Shown piece by piece: positions 12,546 through 24,665 of a DNA stretch of 64,000 bases (positions within the stretch are counted from its first letter, which is position 1; each line of letters opens with the position of its first letter). This DNA is from Mytilus californianus. Its lineage: Eukaryota > Mollusca > Bivalvia > Mytilida > Mytilidae. A program made the position numbers and the translations under genes. The notes below the pieces were generated by a model, which saw only the letters and a list, made by a program, of their open reading frames with translations, was not told where the DNA came from and made no database searches. The stretch is from contig NW_026262734.1 of the NCBI RefSeq assembly GCF_021869535.1, positions 107,543,088 through 107,607,087 of the forward strand. The letters run 5' to 3'.

Positions 12546-14978
12546 CTTATATACCATATAATATACCTAGACTATAATTTATTATGGTCTGCGTCAAAAA
12601 GCTGTGTAATGCGAGATTGAAATCAGCATATTTATTTAAAAGTGATGAACTCATACAAACATTACTGATTTCTGTTTTGATAAAACAGTATCATTTCAAA
12701 AAGATGAGAATTTACATATATGCCAAGGTAAAATAGAGAATATCGTATTAACCCTAAGGTGTTTTTTATTTTGCTTGAACATTGGCAAAACGGAAATGAT
12801 GATCATACAATACTTGTGGATGTAAAATATTGCTTTCGAGTTTAGATTTTAATATCCGTTACAATATTTGACACTGGAAATTTTGCTTGCCAGTTACAGC
12901 TGTTATATAATCCGCCCAGTGGCAAGGTCATGGGCCATGTTGGCATGATCAACATATATTTTCCTTATTTCGGTAAATGCATTGTAAATTTAAAAAACAA
13001 AATGACATCCATATTACAGATATCTATTTGCTGGTTGCTTATGTTTGCATTAATATCAGTAAAAATCTATTTCACTTAAATAGGACATTTACGTCATAAT
13101 AAAGTTAACACTGTGTTGTATATTGATTCACTATTGATGTTACTAACGTTTTCAAATTATCTGCTGTTCCATAACTGTATATCTGATGTTGTTGAATTAA
13201 GATCATTTACTGAAAATCAAGGCATTATATGAAACTAACTTTCGGTAAACTAAAATTTATTGTCGGTGTAAGAATCGAGTCTGAGCTGGTAGGCCTTTTA
13301 TAAAATCAATTTCAAACTTTCAGAAAATATACATTGTCACTCGAACCTATGTTTTGCGTGGTATTTGCAACAGTATCAACAAAAATCAATAACGATTAAA
13401 TAATTATTATCTATCCCATGCAAAGTGCTACTCGTTCATTTATGTCCTATTATCTTAGTTGATTACCGATATTCATATCACATAAATTCATTTAAAATTA
13501 CAGAATTTTCAAAGCACTGAAGCTATTGTTTAGCCGTTTTTGCAAGATGACCACATAGGTATACTACGTGCGTTGACAAAAGCAAACGTTCTTGTTGCAT
13601 TAACAAACCCAATGCATCCAAAATGAAAAATGAAATTCTGACATGTTTCATGACTGTCACATGCACTTTCAGAGATTCCCCTCCCTAACAACATTTGTAA
13701 ATTTGACCAACACTAAAAGGTTTTAACTCTTACAAAATACAGTTTTATAGACTAGATTATAAGGTCTTCATTTTTTTAATCTTAGCTGTCAAATTCTGTA
13801 GTTAATACTTTTGTGTCTTTGGTTTGTGACCGTATGTTTACCTCCGGATGGTTTTCGTTTTGTTTTTTTCGCATTTGTGGGCGCTATTTTATTGTCAAAA
13901 AATGGGAGAAAATAGCAAGGGGACAGTAAAAATCATATGTAAAAAAAAAAAAAAACAACATGGTCAAAGAAAAAAACGACGTAAACACAAACACAAACCA
14001 CATTCCACAAAGCCCTTCACAGAAAATTTAATATTGAGCAACTCTAACACAAAAAAAAACACACAACAAAAAACAAACAAAAATCACCAGTAGTCTAATA
14101 TTTTATTGTTGGCAATGGTAAATGATACAAGAACAGTGTTTTCCCTGCAAATGCATATATTCTAATTCCAGGGGACATAAATTTTTGTTGATCAGCGCTG
14201 ATTTTCTTATTCGACCGGGACATTGCTGATATAAAACTTGAAAATTCCTGTACGATATATAGGCCTGAGAGCATTTTTCAATATAAATGATATTTCTATG
14301 GGCTTTACTCAATTAAAAATAGAGGATCAGCACTGACTTTCGAACTCGTCAGAGAATTACAGATATAATTTAAAAATAATGTCACGAAAAGCTTGCAAGA
14401 ATTGAACGTGTGAGATGTCTTCCAAGCCGGACGGCAGGACGGCTGGACTGACAAAAACGTTTTTATAAAGTAACAATCCTTTGATTTGTTTTTATTTGGT
14501 AATTTTCAGTTTATGACTTTGCCATTTGATTTTGACTTAAGACAAGTTTGGATAAATTGTATGCGTTATTTATCGTCTTTGACAATCCCAACCGTTCTCT
14601 AACTTCATGAAAATTATACATTGATAATTACTGGAGCTGTTAATGGAGCACATCCATGCCCCCGTTATTGATGGGGTTATTGTTGCTAATTCTTTAGTTT
14701 CAAGTCATGCCAGTAAAGTCGTTCTTTTAACATGGTTTTTCTTTCCTTTTTTTTTCTCTCATTTTTTTAAATGCACTTATCATGCTTATTGCGACCAAAT
14801 CAGTTCGAACACATACCCCTTGAATCTGTTTCAATCTTAATCATACCAATCATATCATCATAAATACTTTAAGTTATTCAATATTTGAAAAAAATGATAT
14901 CAATTGATCATGCTGAAAGTCGAGGAAAATGAAACTAAGTCAAACAGTAAAAATAGAAATATGTTATACATACATGAT

Positions 14979-15053
14979 AAATAATAGAAAGATAAATAAA
15001 TCGAAATAATAGAAAGATAAATAAATCGAAATAATAGAAAGATAAATAAATCG
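14979..15053. repeat. 25-base minisatellite, about three units
   Basis: Three successive units of AAATAATAGAAAGATAAATA plus five bases. Block B lacks the expansion at the matching place (near 57,530). Confidence 0.75.
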
Positions 15054-15179
15054 TCGAGCATCTGATTTTGTAAGGTTTTATGGACGTCTCCCTTTTTGAA
15101 TTTACCTTTGAGTTGGGTATCTTTGTTAATATTTTTTACCCTGTTTACCAACCCTTGGTAATCATAACATAAATTTAAC

Positions 15180-15254
15180 ACTTACTTTTAGTCGCACTTC
15201 TGTGACGATACATTGAGTTATAACTGATTAGAAACATTGATGCAACCTTTATTC
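15180..15254 (-). promoter_or_regulatory. Degraded promoter and leader exon for ART-A
   Basis: Duplicate of the module at 57.6 kb. The TATA box has decayed to GAATAAAGG (15,254-15,246) while the donor GTAAGTG (15,185-15,180) is kept. The flanks match base for base over long stretches (for example the context of TCACAGAAGT). Intron to the ART-A acceptor would span 12,195-15,185. Loss of the TATA box agrees with the pseudogene state of its gene. Confidence 0.5.
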
Positions 15255-15559
15255 TGACATCAAAATGAAAGTTATCTTTTCGTAAAGTACTATATTCTGA
15301 AAATACACTCACATGAATTTATATCAGCTGTTGAACTATTAATAGATTGAAATGTTGACACAATTTACTAAAATCAATAACAAATAACAAATCAAACTGA
15401 ATCTAAAAACATTGGAACTTGGGGATGCTCCCCCCCCCCAATAAACAGTAGCAAGTGTTCATGACGATGATCATTTTAGACTAAAATATTCTGACAAAAT
15501 TCTGTTCTTCATTAACTTATAATGCCAGTCGTTTATATTGTGTAATTTACAAATGTAAT

Positions 15560-16430
15560 AAATGTGTTTGGAGAAATTTTTGTCGGCAGCTGATACAAAA
15601 TATAAATAAAATTTCCATATATATCCTACAAACAGCATTTAACAAACACAACTATGCATCATTTGGAACAAAACTATTAATAATTCAATCTTAAAAAAGT
15701 TTGTCGATATATTTCTACCTTCGTGGATCATTACATAAAATTTAAATTCTTATATAACTCGTTCAGTTCAAAGATAATCAAGTAATAATCAACAGATAAA
15801 AAGCTGATGTGAAATGATGTATAGATATCAAATTTTTATATCATATTCATTTACCTTTTTTTTTGCTGTATCTGCCAGTATGGTAAATTAAAAGTGTATT
15901 TATATCCCTTAGTACATTTTGCTTCATCATAACATGAAAAAATTGTAAGCCAATGTATAGTGATATATAATATTGCTAACCGAGATTTAAAATGTTTTTT
16001 TTAATGTTTTTATGTTGCAAATTTTTCCGCTCAAAAATGAAGAAAACAATATAATAGTACATTAATCTACCAATAGACAATAAGTATCATAGATATCAAA
16101 TCAAGCACAATTTACGCGTCTGGTGTTGACATGCATACCATTGATACGTCATTTTGTTAATTCAGTTTATTAAAAAAATTAGGTTTTTAAACCTCAAGAC
16201 ATAGATTGCCTTAGCCAGATTTTGCAACATTTTTTGGAATTTTTGGTTTCAACGATCTTCAACTTCATAATTTATTTTTCCTTCAAAATGTATGTTTCAA
16301 TATCCAATAATGAGACCTTTTAAGATCAAACGGGCGTATTTAAATGTGAGCATGCTATCTTTGATCAGTTATAAGAACGTTTGTATGAATAATCTCTCAT
16401 ATTAAACTTATGATATAAGACAAGCACATC
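15560..16430. other. No gene seen
   Basis: AT-rich sequence with no reading frame or recognised repeat of note apart from short poly-T runs. Confidence 0.5.
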
Positions 16431-16665
16431 GTTGTCAATATAATGGAATTTGATGCGACTGTCATACAAGTGAGAGGTTTAACAAGCTATAACACCAGGT
16501 TTAATCCGCCATTTTCTACATAAGAAAATGTCTGTACCAAGTCAGGAATATGACAGTTGTTATCCATTCGTTTCATGTATTTGAGCTTTTGATTTTGCCA
16601 TTTGAATAGGGACTTTCCGTTTTGAATTTTCCTAGGAGTTCAGTATTTTTGTGATTTTACTTTTT
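16430..16665 (+). repeat. Common mussel dispersed repeat
   Basis: Contains AATATGACAGTTGTTATCCA followed by the GACTTTCCGTTTTGAATTTT stretch. Other copies or parts: 5,850-5,965, 21,035-21,250 (minus), 23,310-23,420, 43,670-43,860, 51,790-51,940 (minus), 53,030-53,180 (minus). The 21 kb copy is the reverse of this one, so 16.4-21.25 kb is bounded by inverted copies. Confidence 0.65.
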
Positions 16666-16689
16666 GGATAGATGCGTTCAACATAGTCA

Positions 16690-17030
16690 TCAAACTTAAG
16701 ATTCTTCATGTTGGTACTAATGACATTCGTGTATAATCTATTGATCAATTTAAGTCTGCCTACTGTAATTTGATTTCTACTGCTAAATCGTTATTTCCTT
16801 CTATGGTTATTGCTTTGTCTGGTATTCTCCCTCGCCCTGTTGATTTTGAGGAAACTGGTCAGAAAATTAAGGAAGTTAATATGGCTTTGTTAAATTAGTG
16901 TTTGCGTTATAAAGTAAAATTCATCCATTCTTATCGATATTTCTTGAAATGTAGAAGGCCAAAGGTGGAATTATTTGCTTATAAAGATTGTGGTTTACAT
17001 CTTAATTGTGAAGTACAAGGCAATTAGGTT
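16690..17030 (+). pseudogene. SGNH/GDSL-hydrolase-like relic
   Basis: A plus-strand frame with two internal stops reads ILHVGTNDIR, SLFPSMVIALSGILPRPVDF, FIHSYRYFLKC and ELFAYKDCGLHLN. The GTND block and the terminal D..HLN correspond to blocks III and V of SGNH hydrolases; the N-terminal block with the catalytic Ser is missing. Such domains occur in many bivalve mobile elements. It is probably a retroelement-borne domain, not a host esterase. Confidence 0.6.
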
Positions 17031-17589
17031 TATCTTTTAAAAAAAGGGTTGCTCATTTAATTTAGATTATGTTAACTTGTCATTTGAGATGACTTTCTCA
17101 TGTGGAGGTAAAGGATTAGAAATGGTTGAATTTCTTGTTTCTGCCATTCTTCCTTTTAATATAATTTTAATCTATGGTTAATATTATTTCTTTCATACTA
17201 AAGTTGGTATTGCCTGAATTTTCTATTTGTTTATAATGTCCGTAATATGTAGTGGTGTTCTTTTTTTATTATTTATATTATTTTGTGATGTTTGTTAATA
17301 TTATGTACTAATGAATTTAATTTAATATTGCAGGTAAGGGACTCTTTTCAGTGAGTATTGTTCACACTGTTGGGTGCTGTTATCTTCATATGAGATATTG
17401 TTTCTTGTATGGAGAAAAGTTTAAGCTCATGTTTGATATTGTTTCTTCCTTCCTTCCTGTCTTTATTTATTTAGTTTTTGCTTAAATGCTAGATTTACAA
17501 GCATATATTGTTTAATTTTTTTTTAACTATATGGTTAAAAATCTTTGTTCAGCACTGTTGTTTGTTTTTTGGCGGATATTGGCTTGGCG

Positions 17590-18300
17590 GCTAGCTCAAA
17601 TGTGTATTCAATCTGCTTGGCGTATTATATTTATTTATTTCTAATGACTTGTCGCTAATTTGCTTACTAACAATTTTGATGTGACTGTCAGTTTACAGTT
17701 ATATTCTTTATCCTGTGCTGTGAAATATATTTGTTTGTCTTGTTTATTTATTGTGGCGTAATAAAATTGAGTAACTTTGATTTCTTTTGTGAGAAGCCTG
17801 GTAATTGTGAAATTTTTGAGTTTTATAAAAATTGATAATTACCATCTATATCACTGTTTACATATTACTCGGAAGAAATTGTTCCGAGTATTCTTTATTT
17901 TGATTGGTTAACATGTTACCTAGATATAGGACGCTCATATATAATTCTTTGTTTCGGGATTCGCGGCACATTTGAAATTTATTGTTGAAATTATTTACCC
18001 TCCCAACCGTCGCTTACAACTGTGTTAGTTATTTGTATTTATTTAAAAAAATAGTGCTTATTTAACCGTGACTAGCTCAAATGTATATTCGATCTGTTTG
18101 GCTTATTATATTTATTTATTTCTAATGGCTTGTCGCTAATTTGCTAAATAACAGTTTTGATGTGACTTTCAGTTTACAGTTAGATTCTTCATTCTGTGCT
18201 GTGAAATATATTTATTTATCTTGTTCATATATTGTGCCGTAATAAAATTGAGTAACTTTGATTTCTTTTGTTAGAAGCCTGGTAATTGTTTACTCTTTAC
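17590..18300 (+). repeat. Pair of direct repeats of about 225 bases
   Basis: 17,590-17,815 recurs at 18,070-18,295 with a few percent difference (both start at CTAGCTCAAATG and end near GAAGCCTGGTAATTG). They may be terminal or duplicated non-coding repeats of the element that carried the SGNH relic. Confidence 0.6.
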
Positions 18301-18349
18301 AAATTGTGACTTGGATAGAAATTGATATTCAACAGAATTGTTGTCATTA

Positions 18350-19600
18350 TATTAAAACTAATAATATATTATTATGAATGAGAGAGGAAGAAGATATAAA
18401 AGTAACATATAACCGTAAATGTTTTATTATTACTGTAGATATTTTATTATAACTGAGGAAATGATATCATTTCTGTAGATATCACCTCACATATGTGCAT
18501 TTGGTTGACTTTCATGTTCAGCTCAGGGTCTTCATCATGTAGGCTGAAAATTTAAATTTATAAGTTTAAAATTTACAACACGTTGCGAATTAAATAAAAT
18601 GACAAAATAAAGATCTTGTTGTATGAGCATTTGTATATCCAACTGGAACATTGAGAAAGAAACCGGTGCTAGCATTTTGTCATTTGAAGTAAGTTATTTC
18701 AATATATTCCTGCAATAACAATGTTAAACGTTTTGTTTGTCAGGTTAATCAAATCAGAGAACAACAACTCCCTTAGAAATGAAAACATCAAAGGAAATCT
18801 AAATGGAAACATTCAGTGTTCAGCACAATGAGGTGCCTGTAGAATATTTCACGCACTGAAAATCGTCTGTTGTCTATTAAAGGTGTATTGATAATAGAAT
18901 GATTTCCTATTTAGCCAGAAGCTAGACAGTGATACATTATAACGTGAAAGTACCTGCTGGATTGGTAAGATACACACTTCAAAATTCTCGATACTACGAA
19001 TTACAAGTGAAGGTATGGTTAGCACAATAAATCGTGCATACTCATATAGGAAATACAGGATTTAACTTTGACATAAATTAGATGTAAGGTATAGGACAAA
19101 AAGGTAGCGACACTGCAACAAAAACAACTAAAAGAATCTGAAGGTCAACATCCAGGTGAATATCAACAAAGCCAAGATCTTAATAGTCTGAAGTTAAATA
19201 AATGTGAAAAATTATCTGAGACTGAAAAAATCTGTAACCATCGTCAGATTTACTAAATGATATATAACGTTTAGACATGATAGAGACAAATACCAACGAG
19301 GTTTTTGACTTGGTATACAAACTTCACAATTTATGGAGGTTTAAAAAGCAACCTTGTCTCTTTTTAATTGCTGTAAAAAGTTAAAACAATATTATACTAG
19401 TACATGTATATGAATTGCAAGCGTACGCAGCGTTTTATTGTATTTATCTTCTTTAAAATAAAGATCCCTATTTCTATACCTAAAAATACTAATCGAAGTT
19501 TCATGAATTTATCCCGCAACAGTAAAAGTTATTCATTTTCAAAACAATTATGATATTCAGTATTGGATGAAAGAAATTCTAGAAAAAAGTGTTGTGTTGA
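18350..19600. other. No gene seen
   Basis: AT-rich with short hairpins (for example around 18,440-18,490). It should lie beyond the 3' end of the cysteine-rich gene at 19.6 kb. Confidence 0.45.
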
Positions 19601-19626
19601 CGGGTTATCTTTGAATATAATTTTAT

Positions 19627-19752
19627 TTATAACTTTGAACCTACATTTGAACTGCAACTTTTTTTTCCACAACAGTCTTCATTGGTTATTTCATATGTAC
19701 AGCTGTCCCCACAGTAAGTGCCAAAATAATCCATTAGACAACTAGTCTGACT
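19627..19752 (-). CDS. Terminal exon of a cysteine-rich protein
   Basis: Minus-strand frame from an AG at 19,754-19,753 to TAA at 19,629-19,627, with pattern C-x8-C-x3-C-x8-CC-x4-C (key run TNEDCCGKKSCSS). AATAAA overlaps the stop region (minus strand, 19,627-19,622). The spacing x8-CC-x4-C repeats that of the exon at 20.2 kb, which argues for one gene with repeated disulphide modules. A stronger acceptor (TTTCAG at about 19,764-19,759) would bring in an in-frame stop, so the 5' edge is uncertain. Family not identified. The short length, cysteine density and lack of membrane segment fit a secreted protein. Confidence 0.45.
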   Translation of the reverse strand, partial: SQTSCLMDYFGTYCGDSCTYEITNEDCCGKKSCSSNVGSKL

Positions 19753-20165
19753 CTACACCTGAAATGGAAGCAAGTACATTATTGTTGTGATCTTGATTTC
19801 CCCAAAAATTGAAAAAAATGAAATCAATTGCTAATAGAATGTTTTGTGTTTTAGTCAGTTGTTTATTGCTTTTTTTTTCTTTTGGCTTTGGTGTTTTATA
19901 TCTGTGTTTTTTAGACTTTTTGAATAACTTTTTCTTAGATTAACTGAAAATTTACCAATTATTTTATTCAATGCAAATTCATGTTCTTGTATATTCCCGA
20001 AAGCAGTTGAAATAAAAGGTTAAAAAGAGATTTTCATGATTAATTCTTGCATTGGAAAATTAAAACGAATTGATATTCGAAAATTAGATTTAGGAAACAT
20101 ATTCTTTTAAGTTTAATAAAAAAAGAGAAAATAAAAACATAGATATTCATCAATGTGTAACTTAC

Positions 20166-20330
20166 ATCCAGGGGTAGTATCAGGGGGTGTGGTAGCGGGC
20201 GTTGTATTGGGCGTGGCAGGTATAGGTTTACAACAAACCCTGTTGCCGCAACATCCTTTTATCTCTCTGATTCCATTGCATGTTTCACCTTCATCTTCAT
20301 TGATACATTCCGAACCATCAGCGCATGTGT
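20166..20330 (-). CDS. Internal exon: cysteine-rich module with Thr/Pro linker
   Basis: Bounded by an acceptor (ATGCATAG, AG at 20,332-20,331) and a perfect donor (GTAAGT at 20,165-20,160). The frame reads a module C-x5-C-x8-C-x8-CC-x4-CC (landmarks ADGSEC, IKGCCGNRVCCKP), then a linker rich in Thr and Pro (TPNTTPATTPPDTTPG) likely to be O-glycosylated. Entry phase 2, exit phase 1. Direct splicing to the exon at 19.7 kb does not keep phase, so an intermediate exon or another acceptor is needed. No upstream exon or signal peptide was found inside the window. The 84-codon plus-strand frame here is a shadow. Confidence 0.6.
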
Positions 20331-20409
20331 CTATGCATAAATTATTAAAAAAATATATGTGTACTGTCCTAATTAATTTTAGTTATTCGTTGTTATTCTG
20401 TGGTTAACA

Positions 20410-20850
20410 TGTCGAAATGTACTATTATGTTATTTATTTATGTATTTATCTGTCTATGTTGTTCTTGCATGTATTTGTACTGTATTCCCGTCATGTAAAG
20501 TTGTCGTTTTAGCGCTATATTTAACATTGCCATAAAGCGCGGAGGTATGGCTAGCCACAAAATCAGGTTCAACCCACCATTTTTTTTTAAAATGTCCTGG
20601 TCAGGACATAATACCAAGTCAGGAATATGGCAGTTGCTATCTAATAGTTCGTTTCTATGTATGTTGCATTGTTGTTCATTTTTTGTTGTACTTCTATGTT
20701 CTGTTATTTCGTTGTTTTCCTCTTATAGTTGACGTGTTTCCCTCGGTTTTAGTTTGTAACCCGGATTTGTTTTCTCTCAATCGATTTATGACTTTTGAAC
20801 AGCGGTATACTACTGTTGCCTTTATGTATGATTACAAATAAATTAATTAC
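20410..20850 (+). repeat. Common mussel repeat
   Basis: Matches 45,150-45,590 in order: TTTAACATTGCCAT, GTTCAACCCACCATTTTT, then TTTCCCTCGGTTTTAGTTTG and GCGGTATACTACTGTTGCC. Confidence 0.65.
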
Positions 20851-21316
20851 CAACCAGAGTAAAACTTTTGTAAATGTAAGCACCTGTATGTCACTGTACG
20901 ACCTTATACGATAAGTGAAACCCATATTGTATAGTAAGATATAAAATTTGATATTGATAGCACGACGAGATCCTTTTTTATCACAATGCACGGAATGTGC
21001 TGCGAATAAATTATATGGAAAAAGAAAAAAATAAAAAAAATACCGAACTCCATGGAAAATTCTAAACGGAAAGTCCCTAAGCAAATGACAAAATCAAAAG
21101 CTCAAACACATCAAACGAATGGATAACAACTGTCATATTCCTGACTTGGTACATGCATTTTCTTATGTAGAAAATGATAGATAAAACCTGGTTTTATAGC
21201 TAGCTAAACCTCTCACTTGCATGACAGTCGCATAAAATTCCATTATATTGACAACGATGTGTGAACAAAACAAACAGACATAATAGGCAAAATAAGGGTA
21301 CAGCAGTCAACATTTA

Positions 21317-21483
21317 TAGAATAACTAATCGAAGAATTCCAATAGAGAAAAATATTCAACGAGTGACCGAACAACTCATTAATTCACGAATGCGCGTAGC
21401 GCATGAGGTAATTATCAGTGTTGTTCGGTCACGAGTTGAACATTTTTTCGATTATTTGAATTCTTTGATTAGTTATTCTTTTT
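21317..21483. mobile_element. Fold-back (palindromic) element
   Basis: Arms about 80 bases long pair along nearly their whole length: AGAATAACTAATCGAAGAATTC against its reverse at 21,460-21,483, then TCAACGAGTGACCGAACAAC (21,356-21,376) against 21,417-21,440, closing on the perfect palindrome ATGCGCGTAGCGCAT at about 21,390-21,404. A possible TTTAT target duplication flanks it. A 96-codon ORF across it is a by-product. Confidence 0.65.
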
Positions 21484-22049
21484 ATCACATTGACAAATGG
21501 CTTTTTTCTGAAATTAAATTAGAAAATGTAAGGAACATAATCTTTTTCTAAGCATTCACTGTTTGTTTTGATCCGACGTCATGACAACGCCTATTGTTGT
21601 ATGACGTCAGAGGAGTGAAATAACCACATTTATTTCACATGTGAAATTATCGGTTTTTATTTCACTGGGAAATCAATGTAATTCATTGCAACCAATGTAA
21701 TAATGTGTTATAATCTTAATCACTTTAAAAATTAACAATCATGTCAACAAAAAAACTAACAATCATGTCAACAAAGAAAAACAAAAAAAGCATATAGACC
21801 TAGCACACCAGCAAAAACGAAAGTTAAGCACACAAAAATTTACCATAGCACAATAAAATAATGACGGGATATATAACATGTATAAGTACCGAGCCACGTC
21901 AAATGGATATTACCAAAAATAGACTAAACGGTAAAAGTAATAATTTACAAAAACAAATAAAAGAATAATATAACACGTCATTAAGATGATAAACAACGTC
22001 AATACCTAGCATTTATACTTCAAGACCATCGTGTATTATTTGTGAAGTT

Positions 22050-22400
22050 GATACATTATATTAATCAACAAGGTGTCTTCCGATGAACTCTTTTGTTTAG
22101 AAAAGGGACATCCCTTCTTTGACATAACTCTGGTTCATCAACCTTTTTGCTCAGACACTGGTGACGTTTTACAAAGTCTGAGTAGCAGCTGCAAGCTTGT
22201 GAAAACCGAATGAGTTTGGAAATGTATATCCCATGTGCAGGTGAAGTTGGTATATTGCTAATAAGGTGAGGGAATTTGATAATTTCAAAATAAAAATCGT
22301 CTCTCGTTTGTCATAGATCCTGGTACTGAGATGACTGATTATGTCAAATTCGAGGTAAAAGTCTAACAATGAGGCAGATGAAGCCGTTTCGGTTGTTTCT
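22050..22400 (-). pseudogene. Reverse transcriptase relic
   Basis: The minus strand holds LEFDIISHLSTRIYDKRE and then a divergent continuation, corresponding to the region after the catalytic YIDD box in the same RT family as the fragments at 23.4, 32.3 and 46.5 kb (landmark IYDKR). Confidence 0.5.
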
Positions 22401-23439
22401 TTAATTCTAAAATAATAGTTCTGAAGGTTACATTAATGGAATCAGAAAGTCCATTAATTTGCTAATCCAACATTATGAAACGATATCTCGACATTTCCAT
22501 TGACCATTCGTTATGTCATTGATTACTTGCAAAGGTAAAAAAAACGATGTTCATTTCCTCCATGACAACGGACATATGTGATTTTTTCTATCAGATATTA
22601 ATCACTCACACTTTTCTATCCTAACAAATTCGTTTTGTCATATAATTTTTATTTACTGAAGCGTACAAAAACTTTTCTGATGTTTAAGTCTGACGCCGGA
22701 AGAAGAATATATAACGTCATACTGGTATGTGCTAAAGACTAGATCTACGAATCGGGAAATTTTCTATTCAAAATAAAGATAATTTTACACATAATAGAAA
22801 CAGAAATTCGTAAGGACTGGATATTGCTATAAATCAAGTCAATTTTTGGGGGAAAATAAATAGCAAAAAAAAAAGCTTCGTTTAATGCATATCAACATTG
22901 AATAACTCGTATGGACATTAATCGATATTGAAATCACACCCTTTATGAAATCTATGCATATCAATATCCAACATAACAGACTGCTATGCTATACAAAAGT
23001 AAAAAAGTGGCTGAAACTTTGTCAATTTTGAAATAATGTCAACACATAAGAACTGACTACTTGATTTGTTATACCCTTATTGACAAATCGTCTATTCAAT
23101 GGTTGTAAAAACTCATCAAAGATAGCCGACTTATAATATCCTGTTAACTAAAAAGCTACACAAATTTGATAGCAACAGTTTGAGTTTACAGTATTTGAAA
23201 TAAGCATTAATTTATCATTTTTTTATAGGCTTAACAAGAAGCTGAGTTGAGCGTTAAGTGCTGTTCCTGTACTAAAACTGATTTGGAATATAAGATGTTA
23301 GGGTATCATTTGTTTAATCCATCATTTTCTACATAAGGAAATGCATGTACCAAGTATGGAATATGACAGTTGTTTTCCATTCGTATGATTGTGTTCCTTG
23401 GAGTTCGGTATTTTTGTTATTTTACTTTTATTTTACTTT

Positions 23440-24010
23440 TTACTGTTATTTTTAGAGGAAATCCTAGATAATCATAAGTCTGTTCTATGTTCCTTTGGAA
23501 TTTCAACCAAAGATGAAGAACTGGATCTTCCATCACTGTATTGGATACCTAAACTACATAAGTGTCCTTACAAACAACGGTATATTGCTGGGTCTTCCAA
23601 GTGCTCCCCTAATCCTCTTTCTAAATTATTAACATCAATTTTATCAGCAATCAAAGCCGGGCTTCAAAGTTATTGTGAAACTGCCTATTCTAGAGGTGGT
23701 GTGAATCAGATGTGGATACTTAAAATTCCAAAGATCTTTTAGAGTACATACAATCTAAGACTCTTTCATCTTGCAATAGTACTAAAACATTTGACTTTTC
23801 TACACTTTACACAAGTATTCCCCATTCCTAACTAAATGACAAATTGAAAGAGTTGGTATTGCTTTGTTTCATAAAAAAGAATGGCCAACGCAGATACAAT
23901 TATCTTGTCTTAGGGAGGGATAAATCATACTTTGTAAAGAATCACTCTGATTCAAACAAAAAAGTCTCTGAAACTGACATTATCAAGATGCTTGATTTCT
24001 TGAAGAATAT
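23440..24010 (+). pseudogene. Reverse transcriptase N-terminal fragment, frameshifted
   Basis: Reads LPSLYWIPKLHKCPYKQRYI, SILSAIKAGLQSYC and SRGGVNQMWILK, then a frameshift near 23,735. The continuing frame gives the FSTLYTSIPH block with a stop, then KKNGQRRYNYLVLGRD and SETDIIKMLDFL. This is the start and fingers region of the bivalve RT family whose palm block (IPMGTNC) is seen at 46.5 kb. No complete element here. The family is probably Penelope-like, not proven. Confidence 0.65.
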
Positions 24011-24189
24011 AAATAGCTTCAGCCTGGAAGATCACACAGCCTTAAATGATTCTCGAAATATAAGTTTTTGTGAGTTGGACGTTGTAGAATCGGTGTCCGT
24101 TCACAGTGACCTTTCTTGTCGACGAAACCTGGAAAGAAGGTCGACAACTAGTCTAGCTGCACCATCTAGCGCAGAATCTGTTTTTTAAG

Positions 24190-24380
24190 ATGTGTAACGT
24201 CCCCTGCGGATACTGTCGGCGAACGGAAATACGGCCTTGGAGGTGGAGGCAGTGGAGCATTTTGTCCATACCTTGTAGTAGCTGCAGTGCATGTAGTGTA
24301 ACAGCATATAAACGAGGAAAAGAAATGAGACCATGGTGCATTTGTTGTCAATTCAAAAGCTGCACTTGGTAAGAATTAAA
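24190..24380. other. GC-richer island with open frames on both strands
   Basis: Plus strand: 60 codons with many Cys and Trp. Minus strand: about 60 codons with PLPPPPRPYFRSP and a hydrophobic FFSSFICCYTT stretch, starting after AAGTGCAG. Composition differs from the surrounding AT-rich DNA. Coding strand undecided; may be a single exon. Confidence 0.2.
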
Positions 24381-24584
24381 AAGTTTCTCTCTAGATTCTG
24401 TATACACATTTTACTGGGTGGAAAAGGTGTATAGTTTCATGTCTTGTATAAATTAACCTGCCCCACACCTCTCTTTTTCTATCTTGAATTCCCCTCTGTT
24501 ATGGTCTGGGGTTTATGTGGTTTGGGATGAAAAAGCATAATTTTAAGGGGAAGTACTGCCCAAATTTTTTTAGAAGCTCGACTT

Positions 24585-24665
24585 TAGTAATTTTTCTGCA
24601 ATTTCACCCCTGGAAGTTCTTCATTATTCTGCAATTTTACCCCTGGAAGTTCTTTATCAATTTTG
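24585..24665. repeat. 33-base tandem repeat, two units
   Basis: Two units of TTCTGCAATTTCACCCCTGG and the following bases, and a partial third. Confidence 0.6.

Larger units (their letters stand above)
1..15560. repeat. Segmental duplication, block A
   Basis: Collinear and diverged relative to 37,830-57,960. Anchors: 1-1,010 with 37,830-39,010; 6,260-8,390 with 39,600-41,650; 8,410-8,870 with 51,240-51,650; 9,430-9,620 with 52,130-52,270; 9,900-10,500 with 52,780-53,630; 10,840-14,090 with 53,690-57,300; 14,880-15,560 with 57,480-57,960. Block A alone carries insertions at about 1,015-3,900 and 10,547-10,832. Confidence 0.8.

Noticed and set aside
20153..20407. 84-codon plus-strand ORF
   Set aside because: It is the antisense of the cysteine-rich exon, which has splice sites and a sensible cysteine pattern on the minus strand.
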